Part shown: piece by piece, positions 1 to 7,799 of the stretch
Position numbering within the stretch: the stretch's first letter is position 1
Layout: each line of letters opens with the position of its first letter
From: Hippea sp. KM1
Lineage (GTDB): Bacteria > Campylobacterota_A > Desulfurellia > Desulfurellales > Hippeaceae
Assembly: GCF_000526195.1 (NCBI RefSeq)
Contig: NZ_JAFP01000001.1
Span: 1,252,014-1,316,013, forward strand
Direction: 5' to 3'
DNA: 64,000 nucleotides
Program-made: the position numbers and the translations under genes
The notes under the pieces: model-generated
Database searches by the model: none
What the model saw: the letters and a program-made list of their open reading frames with translations, nothing else
Told to the model about the DNA's origin: nothing

Positions 1-1
1 C

Positions 2-628
2 ACATCCAGACCATACAGAAGGGCGTTCTCATTGGAGGAGTCCTTAGAAATCATAAAGAACATGCCGCTGGATAAAACCATAATCAGTGCTATAGAGCAT
101 AAGCTAAAGGAAATTTACATAGAGGAGAAGGAGGATACCCTGCCGTCTGAGATGCTATCGAGGGTGGAAAAGAGTAGGATAGACCTGTTTGAGAAGGATG
201 TCTTCACCGGCCTTCACAGGATCAAAAGCCTCATAAACTTTGCAGATAAGCTCATAGAAAACCAGATAGACTTTTACCTGTTTATGGTGGACATCAAGCA
301 TCTAAAGAAGATCAACTATATCTTTGGATACCAAAAGGGCAATGAGCTGATAGCCCAGGTTGCAGCGATTATAAGAAACCTAAAATTCGCCCTCCACCCA
401 AGCAGGGTCGGATCGAACTACTTTGCATTCATATACGCAAAAGACGATGTGGTTAAGATAGAAAAAGAGCTTCTAAATGAACTAAAAGACATCAAGATCG
501 GCAATATAGATGTCGAGTTCTTAACGACCTTTGTCCACTCCAAAGGCTCAAAGAACGGCGAGGAGATAATCTACCTCGCCGAGATGCAATTAGAGAGCCT
601 AAAATGCTCATCCATCAAGCAAAGATAA
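2..628 (+). CDS. HD-GYP end fused to a degenerate GGDEF domain (5' partial)
   Basis: The frame is open to the left edge, so the gene starts outside the window; the TTG at 32 is not a real start. The first visible residues, TSRPYRRAFSLEESLEII, match the end of an HD-GYP cyclic-di-GMP phosphodiesterase domain. After a charged linker, a GGDEF-like fold follows (DVFTGLHR, then FMVDIKHLKKIN), but the signature loop reads roughly GSNYF instead of GGDEF, so cyclase activity is unlikely. A sensory or structural role for the C-terminal domain is inferred. It converges on the next gene with no space for a terminator. Confidence 0.7.
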   Translation, partial: TSRPYRRAFSLEESLEIIKNMPLDKTIISAIEHKLKEIYIEEKEDTLPSEMLSRVEKSRIDLFEKDVFTGLHRIKSLINFADKLIENQIDFYLFMVDIKHLKKINYIFGYQKGNELIAQVAAIIRNLKFALHPSRVGSNYFAFIYAKDDVVKIEKELLNELKDIKIGNIDVEFLTTFVHSKGSKNGEEIIYLAEMQLESLKCSSIKQR

Positions 629-922
629 TCACTTATCCAGCGCTTTTAAGAATTCCTCAGCCTCCTTAGCCCAGATGAAATTTTCCACCTTGACATTGGC
701 TTTTTTAACACCATCAACGGAGAGTATGGCCTTCTTTATGGCTATAGCAAGCTGCAAACCAACGGGGCAGTTCTCAACGGTGGGTCTAAACTTTATGTTG
801 ACAACGCCGCTTTGCTCATCCACCTCCAAATCGTAAACGAGCTTTAACTTTACAACATCCTCCCTAAGCTCAGGGTCGTAAACACCCTTTAGCTTCTCCA
901 ATACCTCATCCCTGATACTCAT
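629..922 (-). CDS. MIP18/DUF59-family metal-sulfur cluster assembly protein
   Basis: A 97-residue protein with the MIP18 (DUF59) pattern: an N-terminal VYDPEL segment and a single conserved cysteine in TVENCPVGLQLA. The family helps mature Fe-S clusters, often beside Mrp/NBP35-type ATPases. Here it is the last gene of an operon and overlaps the upstream MinD-like ATPase by 4 bases (ATGA). Length is normal for a stand-alone domain. Assignment to Fe-S assembly follows from family and context; the client protein is unknown. Confidence 0.8.
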   Translation of the reverse strand: MSIRDEVLEKLKGVYDPELREDVVKLKLVYDLEVDEQSGVVNIKFRPTVENCPVGLQLAIAIKKAILSVDGVKKANVKVENFIWAKEAEEFLKALDK

Positions 923-1788
923 AGCTTCTCCATAACCCTTGCATATATTTCATCGACGGCCCTTTTAACCGATTCGCAGGCCTCATAGGGTATCTGCAGG
1001 TTTACTATGGCCTTGGGCACGCACTCATCAAACGGGATCCTCCCCAAAACCTCCATGCCCTCCTTTTTTGCAAACTCCTCTATCTGTCTGGTCTTTTCCT
1101 CGTTCAAGTCGTACTTATTTACAACCACACCGCTTTTCACCTTAAAGGAATCACAGAGTCTCTTTACCCTCTCTAAATCATGCAATCCCGCAGGTGTCGG
1201 TTCAGATACAACCACAACAAAATTAGCCCCAGAAATCGTGGATATAACAGGGCATCCTATACCGGGTGAGCCATCCACCAATATGTATGGAATATCCTGC
1301 TCCTCACTTATGACATGGGCCCTGTGCTTAACCATCGTAACGAGGTTTCCGGAGTTTTCAGCACCCGGATAGAGTTTGGCATGAACCATCAACCCAAATG
1401 GGGTCTCCGATTCATACCATTCACCTGAGTAAACCTCCTTCATCGTGATGGCCTCGGCTGGGCATGCAATCTTACAAAGCTCACAGGAATCGCATTTGAC
1501 CTCATCTACATAGTAATTGCCGTCTGGGTTTATATGGATTGCATCGAACCTGCAAAGCTTCCTGCAGAGATCACAATTTACGCATTTGTTGACATCTATA
1601 ACGGCTTTTGGGTTTCCTTTGAAAAGCTCCTTATGCTTGAGTTTTGGACTGGTCAAGATATACATATTTGCAGCATCGGCGTCTGCATCGACAATTATCT
1701 TATCCTTCATTACATAGGCCAGACTCGAGGTTAGGGTGGTCTTACCCGTGCCACCCTTGCCACTGATTATAACAAGCTCCTTACTCAT
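919..1788 (-). CDS. MinD-superfamily P-loop ATPase with inserted ferredoxin domain (copy 2)
   Basis: The protein opens with the deviant Walker A motif SGKGGTGKT (residues about 9-17) typical of MinD/Mrp ATPases. A two-cluster ferredoxin domain is inserted at about residues 68-115, with CVNCDLCRKLC and CDSCELCKIAC, each able to bind one [4Fe-4S]. DGSPGIGCP supplies the switch region. It overlaps its upstream paralogue by 4 bases (ATGA). Such tandem ATPases occur with NifX-like and DUF5320 proteins in anaerobes and are presumed to act in Fe-S or metallocofactor handling; the exact role is unknown. Confidence 0.85.
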   Translation of the reverse strand: MSKELVIISGKGGTGKTTLTSSLAYVMKDKIIVDADADAANMYILTSPKLKHKELFKGNPKAVIDVNKCVNCDLCRKLCRFDAIHINPDGNYYVDEVKCDSCELCKIACPAEAITMKEVYSGEWYESETPFGLMVHAKLYPGAENSGNLVTMVKHRAHVISEEQDIPYILVDGSPGIGCPVISTISGANFVVVVSEPTPAGLHDLERVKRLCDSFKVKSGVVVNKYDLNEEKTRQIEEFAKKEGMEVLGRIPFDECVPKAIVNLQIPYEACESVKRAVDEIYARVMEKL

Positions 1789-2621
1789 ATCCTTTCCTCT
1801 ATCTGCTTAATTACGCCTTTAAAGTCGTTTTTGTATTTCTCAAACGGCAAGGCTCCGTTTGAATAGCTCTTTGCTATATCTTTAGAAAACGGCAATCTAT
1901 AGAGTATGGGGATGGATTCCTGTTGGGCATAATCCTCAATAAGCCCGTTATCCTCTTCATGCTTGTTCACAATAATGCCAAAATTCAGCCCCATATCCCT
2001 AACAAGTTCCACAGAAAGCTTCAAATCACTCAATCCAAAGGGCGTTGGCTCTGCCACCAGGATAACAAAATCAACCCCGTCTATGGTCTCAACAACGGTG
2101 CACGATGTCCCAGGCGGTGAATCCAGGATAACGGTTTTTGAATCGTCCATATACTCCCGTTTCAATGTGGCAATCAACTGGGTTGCACTGGCCTGACCCA
2201 CATCCAAAAGCCCCATAACAAAATCTATATGGCCAGCCTTACCAACCCTTATCTCACCTACCCTCTTTGGAACCTCAATCAAGGCGCCCTCAACAGGGCA
2301 CACATAAGCACAGGCACCACACGAATGGCACAATTCATCAAAGAACATGGTCTTCTTTAGCGGTTCACCCATAACCACCAGGGCCTTATAGGCACATGCA
2401 TCGGCACACTTACCGCAGAATGTGCATATATCCTCGTTTATCTGAGGCACGAGTTCTGTATATGGAATGGTCTTTTCTATCTTGGGTTTTAAGAAGAGAT
2501 GACCGTTGGGCTCCTCCGCATCGCAATCAATATACTGCGGGTTATCCAAAGAGTAAGCAAGCATCGTAGAGATGGTGGTCTTGCCCGTGCCGCCTTTACC
2601 GCTTGTTATGGCTATTTTCAT
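1785..2621 (-). CDS. MinD-superfamily P-loop ATPase with inserted ferredoxin domain (copy 1)
   Basis: Paralogue of the following gene, 278 residues. It shows the deviant Walker A TSGKGGTGKT near the N-terminus and an inserted 2x[4Fe-4S] ferredoxin domain (CTFCGKCADAC and CHSCGACAYVC). LDSPPGTSCTV is the Walker B/switch region. The two copies differ clearly in sequence, so they probably form a heteromeric pair rather than a recent duplication. The start has a good ribosome site (AAAGGAG) lying across the end of the upstream NifX-like gene. A role in Fe-S or redox-cofactor assembly is inferred. Confidence 0.85.
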   Translation of the reverse strand: MKIAITSGKGGTGKTTISTMLAYSLDNPQYIDCDAEEPNGHLFLKPKIEKTIPYTELVPQINEDICTFCGKCADACAYKALVVMGEPLKKTMFFDELCHSCGACAYVCPVEGALIEVPKRVGEIRVGKAGHIDFVMGLLDVGQASATQLIATLKREYMDDSKTVILDSPPGTSCTVVETIDGVDFVILVAEPTPFGLSDLKLSVELVRDMGLNFGIIVNKHEEDNGLIEDYAQQESIPILYRLPFSKDIAKSYSNGALPFEKYKNDFKGVIKQIEERI

Positions 2622-2634
2622 AACTTATTCTCCT

Positions 2635-2964
2635 TTAGAACCTTTCAAGCTTACCCTCTTTGAAAAGCTCAATGTTCTCCTTCACCGTCCCGGGTTGAGC
2701 CTTATACAACTCAAGCTGAGCCGCCCTTAGAATCTCCAAAGCATTGGGGCCATAACTACCAGAAATGATGGCATCCACCTTCTTTTCTACACTGAATTGG
2801 GCTGTGGATACGCCAACCCCGCCTTGATTATTCAAAAATGGGTTTCTAATGGCTTCGAATTCACCGCTATCGGTATCATAGATTATGAAGCATTCGCCCC
2901 TTCCGTATCTCTCATCAACCGTGCTTTCCAGTTTGTCGCCCTTAGCTGTAATCATGAGCTTCAT
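2635..2964 (-). CDS. NifX/NifB-C-terminal-like (dinitrogenase FeMo-cofactor domain) protein
   Basis: A 109-residue single-domain protein of the NifX/NifY/NifB C-terminal family. It has the family N-terminus (MKLMITAKGDKLESTVDERYG), a central GGVGVSTAQ and SGSYGPNALEIL. In nitrogen fixers such domains carry FeMo-cofactor precursors, but stand-alone copies are widespread in anaerobes that do not fix nitrogen and probably bind Fe-S or other metal clusters. No nif structural gene is in the window. GGAGGTGG precedes the ATG. Confidence 0.8.
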   Translation of the reverse strand: MKLMITAKGDKLESTVDERYGRGECFIIYDTDSGEFEAIRNPFLNNQGGVGVSTAQFSVEKKVDAIISGSYGPNALEILRAAQLELYKAQPGTVKENIELFKEGKLERF

Positions 2965-2978
2965 CTAAATCCACCTCC

Positions 2979-3016
2979 AAAAAATAAAATAACCCCGCTT
3001 AAGACAAAGCGGGGCT
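2979..3016 (-). terminator. Rho-independent terminator or attenuator after the DUF5320 gene
   Basis: On the minus strand an eight-pair stem, CCCCGCTT with AAGCGGGG (positions 3014-3007 and 3000-2993), has a short loop and is followed by a T-rich tract. It lies between the DUF5320 gene and the NifX-like gene of the same orientation, so it may lower rather than end transcription into the ATPase genes. Confidence 0.75.
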
Positions 3017-3348
3017 TAATCCTCTTCCTCAAGTTCCTTCAATCTCGACTTTAGAGCCTCTATAGAGCGGGTTAATGAGTCGATCTGACTCTCCAATAGC
3101 CTTTTTTCATCATCCCTGGATGGGGCAGCTGCTGCAGGATAGAAATACGGGCCATAACCCCATCTTCCAAAGCCAAAGCCCCTGCCTCTTCCAAATCCTC
3201 TGCCTCTGCCGCCGCCAAAACCTCTACCCCATCCAAATCCATAACCGCCGACCATATAGCCTGGCACTGTGTTTCCTGAGCAATAACCCAGGCCTCTTCC
3301 TGTTCTTGGACCCGCTCCTAAAGGACCTGTTCTGTCTCCCCAAGGCAT
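3016..3348 (-). CDS. DUF5320-type Gly/Arg-rich small protein
   Basis: A 110-residue protein that starts MPWGDRTGPLGAGPRTGRG, the hallmark of DUF5320-type proteins. A Gly-Phe-Arg-rich low-complexity region (about residues 30-72) follows, and a C-terminal acidic/basic helix predicted to be a coiled coil (about 78-110). Its function is not known; it is repeatedly found beside NifX-like and ferredoxin-MinD genes, as here, where it is the first gene of the operon. A strong GGAGGTGAT ribosome site lies upstream. Confidence 0.75.
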   Translation of the reverse strand: MPWGDRTGPLGAGPRTGRGLGYCSGNTVPGYMVGGYGFGWGRGFGGGRGRGFGRGRGFGFGRWGYGPYFYPAAAAPSRDDEKRLLESQIDSLTRSIEALKSRLKELEEED

Positions 3349-3391
3349 TTTATCACCTCCAACTCATTTTTTTACATTTTTTCATAATGGA

Positions 3392-3419
3392 TTAATACAC
3401 TTTTTATGGGAACTTTCAA
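3392..3419 (-). promoter_or_regulatory. Candidate sigma-70 promoter for the DUF5320-MinD operon
   Basis: On the minus strand TTGAAA (3419-3414) is separated by 16 bases from TATTAA (3397-3392). The predicted transcription start near 3385 gives a leader of about 37 bases before the DUF5320 ATG. Confidence 0.5.
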
Positions 3420-3437
3420 GAGTTATTTTATCACTTA

Positions 3438-3453
3438 TTGAACTTATGTTCAA
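3438..3453. promoter_or_regulatory. Inverted repeat TTGAAC-N4-GTTCAA, possible CRP/FNR-family operator
   Basis: A perfect palindrome of two 6-base arms around TTAT. It resembles CRP/FNR-family sites (TTGAT-N4-ATCAA type). Its centre is about 60 bases upstream of the start predicted for the leftward DUF5320 promoter, the usual distance for class I activation. The regulator is unknown. Confidence 0.45.
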
Positions 3454-3516
3454 ATAATCCCGAAGCAAACCCCTGGATAGAGAGGGTGGTTTACATACTC
3501 CACCTTCAATTTTAAC

Positions 3517-3545
3517 TTGATATAAAATGATAATTAATCTATATT
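3517..3545 (+). promoter_or_regulatory. Candidate sigma-70 promoter for the unknown protein/EF-G-like pair
   Basis: TTGATA at 3517-3522 and TATATT at 3540-3545 with a 17-base spacer. The predicted start near 3552 gives a leader of about 75 bases. The rest of the 3349-3627 gap is AT-rich and holds, besides the features listed, nothing else that I can recognise. Confidence 0.5.
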
Positions 3546-3627
3546 TGTAAATATGGAAGTTTCTTTAAAAATCCATAGGGGTGGTGTCTATGTCTAACCC
3601 TAAAAATAAAGAAAGGAGTGCAAGCCA

Positions 3628-4248
3628 ATGGAGACACTAACCATTTGCGTGCCGTTTTTTGCTCTTCCGGGTATGAAACCGGACTGCAACGAGTTGGTTG
3701 GGGATCAAAACCTAATTGTAAGGGACATACTCGGACTAAATCCACTAAGAAAGGGTGAATATGAAAACGGTCCATACCTTGAGGGATTCAATGCAGACGG
3801 AAAGTTAGACTATGTGTTCTATTTCGAAGAGGTTGAGAAGATCATTGAAAGAAAGGCCTACGACCAGATATACATTCTGTTCAGGGCTATCTATAAACCA
3901 TACCAGAAGGAAACCCAGCATATCGTAATAGGATACTATACAGTGGAGAATACCCAGGGGTTGGAGATAGCACCCGGGGCTTATGCCATTACAGGAACAA
4001 GTGCATACTTCGTCGATTATTCAGATGCTTTAGACATTACAGATATAATCGTGGGATATAACCTGCAGGATTCAATAATGAAGAGCAATAGCCAGAACCA
4101 TCCAGAATACAAAGACTGGATAAACTCCTGGCTTGATCACATAAAGTCCAAAGAAAACAAACTCCAGGCCTATATAGAAAGAAGTCAGAAATTGAGGGCA
4201 TTAAAAGCCGAAGAAGATTACAAAGATAAACTAAAAGGGTGTCTATAA
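3628..4248 (+). CDS. Hypothetical protein, 206 aa
   Basis: I do not recognise a family. The protein is soluble, with no signal peptide or membrane segment. The middle is rich in beta-type segments (YDQIYILFRAIYKPY, IVIGYYTVENTQG), and the last 50 residues are a highly charged helix that could be a coiled coil. AAAGGAG lies nine bases before the ATG, supporting the start. The gene precedes the EF-G paralogue by 23 bases and probably shares its mRNA, so a link to translation or GTPase function is possible but unproven. Confidence 0.55.
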   Translation: METLTICVPFFALPGMKPDCNELVGDQNLIVRDILGLNPLRKGEYENGPYLEGFNADGKLDYVFYFEEVEKIIERKAYDQIYILFRAIYKPYQKETQHIVIGYYTVENTQGLEIAPGAYAITGTSAYFVDYSDALDITDIIVGYNLQDSIMKSNSQNHPEYKDWINSWLDHIKSKENKLQAYIERSQKLRALKAEEDYKDKLKGCL

Positions 4249-4271
4249 AAACGAAGCGGAGGTAAACATTT

Positions 4272-6290
4272 ATGGGAGTGGCTACTGACAAAAAAAGAGT
4301 CATCGCAATCTGCGGTTCGGGAGGGGTTGGAAAAACAACCCTTTGTGAGGACATTCTATTCAAAACAAAGAAGATTACAAGAAAGGGCTCAACCGATAAG
4401 GGAAACACGGTAATGGATTTCGATTCTGAGGAGATAGACAGGAAAATCTCCCTTCAGCTGGCTGTTGGATACACAGAATACAAAAAACACCTCATCCACT
4501 TCATAGATACCCCGGGATACCACAACTTCATAGCCGACGCACTCTGCGGCTTAAAGGCCTCAGATGCTGCCGTCATGCTGATCGATGCAAAGGACGGCCC
4601 AGAGGCTCAAAACGAGAGACTGCTTGACCAGATAAAGAAGGAAGAAAAGCCCGCTATATTCTTTCTAAACGGCATAGACAAGGAAGACATCAACATTCAA
4701 AACACCCTATCATCCATAAAGGAAAACCTGACCGAGAAGGCGTTTCTGCTTCAAATACCCGTCTTCAAAGACAATAAGGCCATAGGCTTTATAGATATAC
4801 TGAATAAAAAGGCCTTTTCATTTGAGGATGGCAAAGAGATCGATGTGCCGAGCGAGCTTTCCGATGAGCTTGAGGAGAGATACTTAGAGCTTGTGGAGGA
4901 GGTGTCCACATACGACGATGAATTGATGGAGAAGTATTTAGAGGGTGAGGAATTAGACAGGGAAACTGTCGTAAAGACGCTAAAAGAGGCCGTAAGAAGC
5001 GGCGGGCTCTATCCAATGATCTTCGGCTCTGCCCTCAAAGGGTATGGAACCGAAAAACTCTTGGATGAAATCATCGACCTGCTGCCTCCGCCTGAGGATA
5101 TGTTCGATGAGCCTGCAGGCCTCGTTTTTAAGACATACAACGACCCGCAGATGGGCAAAATCAGCCTCATAAGAGTCTGCTCAAAGAGCCTAAAGGCCGA
5201 TACGACCTATTACAACATCAACAAAGACCAGGAGGAAAGGTTAGGCACCATAAGCTTTATGATGGGCAAATCCCTATCAAAGATAGAAGAGGCAACCACA
5301 GGCGACATATTCGCCGTTGCAAAACTCAAGATAACCCAAACAGGCGATACCATAGCCAACAAGGGATCAAATATAAAATGCGAATTCGTGGATATGCCGC
5401 TGCCCTACATATCCTCTGCAATTTACGGTTCAAGTAAGGGCGATGAGGAGAAGATCGGAGCCGCCATAAGCAAGATTATTGAGGCAGACCCATCGCTGTC
5501 ATTCACAAGAAACGACGAGACAGGCGAATTCATCCTGACGGGCATGGGCAAACTCCATCTTGAAACGGTCGTATCAAGGCTTAAGAAGAAATACGGCGTT
5601 GAAGCCCAGCTAAAAACACCGAAGGTGGCATACAAGGAAACCATCAAAGGCAAAACATCATCACACGGAAGATACAAAAAGCAGACCGGCGGCCACGGCC
5701 AGTTCGGAGACTGCGTCATAGAGATAGAGCCGCTCCCGAGGGGAGGCGGTTTCGAATTCGAAGACCTCATTGTCGGCGGTGCCATACCCAAACAGTTCAT
5801 ACCGTCGGTTGAGAAGGGCATAAAGAGCGCAATGGAGCAGGGATTCTTAGCAGGATACCCCATGATCGACATCAAGATAAAGCTCGTCGACGGCAAATAC
5901 CATCCAGTCGATTCAAGCGATCTGGCATTCCAGATGGCAGGCTCCATAGCGTTTAAAGAGGGTGTTGCTAAATGCAAACCGGTTCTACTTGAGCCCATAG
6001 TTGAGATGGAGGTCTATGTTCCGGATGAGGTTATGGGCGATGTAATAGGAGACCTAAACTCCAGAAGGGGAAGGGTTCTGGGTATGGAGCCTTATGAAGA
6101 GAAGAAGGGTTATCAGCGCATCAGGGCATTGGTTCCTGAGGCTGAGATATTGGAGTATGCACCATCACTGAGGTCTTTGACAGCCGGAAGGGGATTCTTC
6201 AAATACAAATTCTCAACCTATGAGGAAGTGCCTCCGCAGATTGCAGAGAAGATAATCGAAGAGGCCAAACAGGAAGAGGAAAAGAAATAA
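4272..6290 (+). CDS. Elongation factor G-like GTPase (EF-G paralogue)
   Basis: At 672 residues it has the EF-G layout: GTPase domain with P-loop GSGGVGKTT, DTPGYHNF (G3) and GSALKGYG (G5), then domains II-V ending with the HPVDSSDLAFQMAGSIAF and GDLNSRRGRVLGMEP segments. The G4 motif, normally NKxD, reads NGID, which may alter guanine recognition. This and the sequence style place it among EF-G paralogues (FusA2-like) rather than the canonical translocase, which should be elsewhere. Such paralogues have unclear roles. GGAGG precedes the start. Confidence 0.85.
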   Translation: MGVATDKKRVIAICGSGGVGKTTLCEDILFKTKKITRKGSTDKGNTVMDFDSEEIDRKISLQLAVGYTEYKKHLIHFIDTPGYHNFIADALCGLKASDAAVMLIDAKDGPEAQNERLLDQIKKEEKPAIFFLNGIDKEDINIQNTLSSIKENLTEKAFLLQIPVFKDNKAIGFIDILNKKAFSFEDGKEIDVPSELSDELEERYLELVEEVSTYDDELMEKYLEGEELDRETVVKTLKEAVRSGGLYPMIFGSALKGYGTEKLLDEIIDLLPPPEDMFDEPAGLVFKTYNDPQMGKISLIRVCSKSLKADTTYYNINKDQEERLGTISFMMGKSLSKIEEATTGDIFAVAKLKITQTGDTIANKGSNIKCEFVDMPLPYISSAIYGSSKGDEEKIGAAISKIIEADPSLSFTRNDETGEFILTGMGKLHLETVVSRLKKKYGVEAQLKTPKVAYKETIKGKTSSHGRYKKQTGGHGQFGDCVIEIEPLPRGGGFEFEDLIVGGAIPKQFIPSVEKGIKSAMEQGFLAGYPMIDIKIKLVDGKYHPVDSSDLAFQMAGSIAFKEGVAKCKPVLLEPIVEMEVYVPDEVMGDVIGDLNSRRGRVLGMEPYEEKKGYQRIRALVPEAEILEYAPSLRSLTAGRGFFKYKFSTYEEVPPQIAEKIIEEAKQEEEKK

Positions 6291-6320
6291 AAAAGGGGGG
6301 GCAACCCCCTCCTTTTTCTT
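6291..6320. terminator. Bidirectional Rho-independent terminator
   Basis: A GGGGG/CCCCC stem with a GCAA-type loop, flanked by an A run on the left and a T run on the right, between two converging genes. It can serve both the EF-G-like gene and the leftward usp operon. Confidence 0.8.
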
Positions 6321-6321
6321 C

Positions 6322-6765
6322 TTAATGAGGAGCCTTAACCTCCAAAACGGGTATATCGCTTAAGCGCATCACCTTCTCCGTAACGCTTCCAAACATAAAC
6401 CTCTCCAGGCCGCTCTTTCCGTGTGCGCCCATAACGATAAGGTCTATCTCGTTCTTATTGGCAAAATCCACTATGCTTTTTGCAGCCTCCCCAATCTCTA
6501 TAACCACCTCTGCATCATCCAGGCCGTACCTGTTCCTTATATGCTCAATCTCCTTTATGGCCTCATCCCTCAAGGAGTTGACTATCTGCTCAGAGGGAAA
6601 TGATGGCACATAGCCCACATAGTTGTTTATGTCCGTAATGCAGTGATAGATGTAAAGCTTTGCATTGAATTTATCGACTATTGCCTTGGCATAGTTCAAA
6701 GCATATACGCTTGCCTCCGATAGATCCGTAGGAGCCAACACCTTTTTAATAGCAACACTATCCAT
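6322..6765 (-). CDS. Universal stress protein (UspA family)
   Basis: A single UspA domain of about 147 residues. The ATP-binding signature is present near the C-terminus as GAHGKSGLERFMFGSVTEKV, fitting G-x2-G-x9-G(S/T). The longest frame begins at 6780 and overlaps asd by 4 bases, but the ATG at 6765 follows AAAGGGGGAG and gives the usual N-terminus (MDSVAIKKVLAPTD), so I prefer it. It is the last gene of the prs-rplY-pth-asd operon. A role in stress tolerance is inferred from the family only. Confidence 0.85.
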   Translation of the reverse strand: MDSVAIKKVLAPTDLSEASVYALNYAKAIVDKFNAKLYIYHCITDINNYVGYVPSFPSEQIVNSLRDEAIKEIEHIRNRYGLDDAEVVIEIGEAAKSIVDFANKNEIDLIVMGAHGKSGLERFMFGSVTEKVMRLSDIPVLEVKAPH

Positions 6766-6776
6766 AACTCCCCCTT

Positions 6777-7799
6777 TCATAGATACTCTTTAATGAGTAT
6801 TTCGGCTATCTGCACCGCATTGAGCGCAGCGCCCTTTCTTAAGTTATCAGATACAACCCACATATTGAGCCCGTTTTCAACAGACTCATCCCTTCTAATC
6901 CTGCCGATGAATGTCTCATCCCTTCCTGCTGCATCTATAGCTGTAGGATACTCCAAATTCTGAGGGTTATCAACAACTTTGCAGCCTGCAGCCTCACTTA
7001 GAATCCTTCTTACCTCATCCAGATCAAAGGGTTTCTCCGTCTCAACATTTACAGATTCGGAATGCCCCCTGAATACAGGCACCCTAACACAGGTGGCCGT
7101 CACCGGCAGTTCAGGTTTATGGAATATCTTTCTGGTCTCGTTTATCATCTTCATCTCTTCTTTTGTATAACCGTTTTCAAAGAACACATCTATATGAGGA
7201 ACGCAGTTGAAAGCTATCTTTTTTGGTATCTTGTTGGGTTTGCACTCATCGTATCTAAACTCAAACCACGCCTTTGTCTGCTCAACAAGCTCCTCCATCG
7301 CCTTCTTGCCGGCCCCGGATGTGGCCTGATATGTGGATACGACTATCCTTTTGATACCGTAATGGTCCAATATCGGCTTTAAGGCAACAACCATCTGAAT
7401 CGTTGAGCAGTTGGGGTTTGCTATTATGCCCCTATTTTTATACATTGCAATATCATCGGGGTTAACCTCAGGCACAACCAGCGGTATATCCTTCTCCATT
7501 CTGAAATAGCTCGTATTATCAACAACAATAGCACCGCTTTCTGCTGCTATTGGGGCAAACTGCTTACTTATGCTGCCACCGGCCGAAAACAGAGCTATGT
7601 CTATACCCTTAAAGGAGTTTTTATCTAAAACCTCAACGGGTATCTCCTCCCCTTTGAATCTTACAGTCTTGCCTATGCTCCTTTCGGATGCCAAAGGCCT
7701 TAAAAGCTTTACAGGAAAACCCCTCTGCTCCAATGTTAAAACCATCTCCTCGCCGACGGCACCAGTGGCACCAACAACGGCAACGGCATACTCCTTCAT
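6777..7799 (-). CDS. asd: Aspartate-semialdehyde dehydrogenase
   Basis: Converts aspartyl phosphate to aspartate semialdehyde with NADPH, the branch step to lysine/diaminopimelate, threonine and methionine. The 340-residue length is typical. The N-terminal dinucleotide fold GATGAVGEEM and the catalytic cysteine in NPNCSTIQMV are visible, as is RVPVFRGHSESV near the C-terminal half. Its ATG overlaps the stop codon of pth by one base (TAATG), showing translational coupling. Confidence 0.95.
   Translation of the reverse strand: MKEYAVAVVGATGAVGEEMVLTLEQRGFPVKLLRPLASERSIGKTVRFKGEEIPVEVLDKNSFKGIDIALFSAGGSISKQFAPIAAESGAIVVDNTSYFRMEKDIPLVVPEVNPDDIAMYKNRGIIANPNCSTIQMVVALKPILDHYGIKRIVVSTYQATSGAGKKAMEELVEQTKAWFEFRYDECKPNKIPKKIAFNCVPHIDVFFENGYTKEEMKMINETRKIFHKPELPVTATCVRVPVFRGHSESVNVETEKPFDLDEVRRILSEAAGCKVVDNPQNLEYPTAIDAAGRDETFIGRIRRDESVENGLNMWVVSDNLRKGAALNAVQIAEILIKEYL

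Noticed and set aside
3481..3513. GGTGG/CCACC hairpin as a terminator
   Set aside because: The stem is only five pairs and the loop is long; the T run is weak and it is in front of a promoter.
5423..5998. Minus-strand frame of 191 codons
   Set aside because: It lies within the EF-G-like gene and has no recognisable product or ribosome site.
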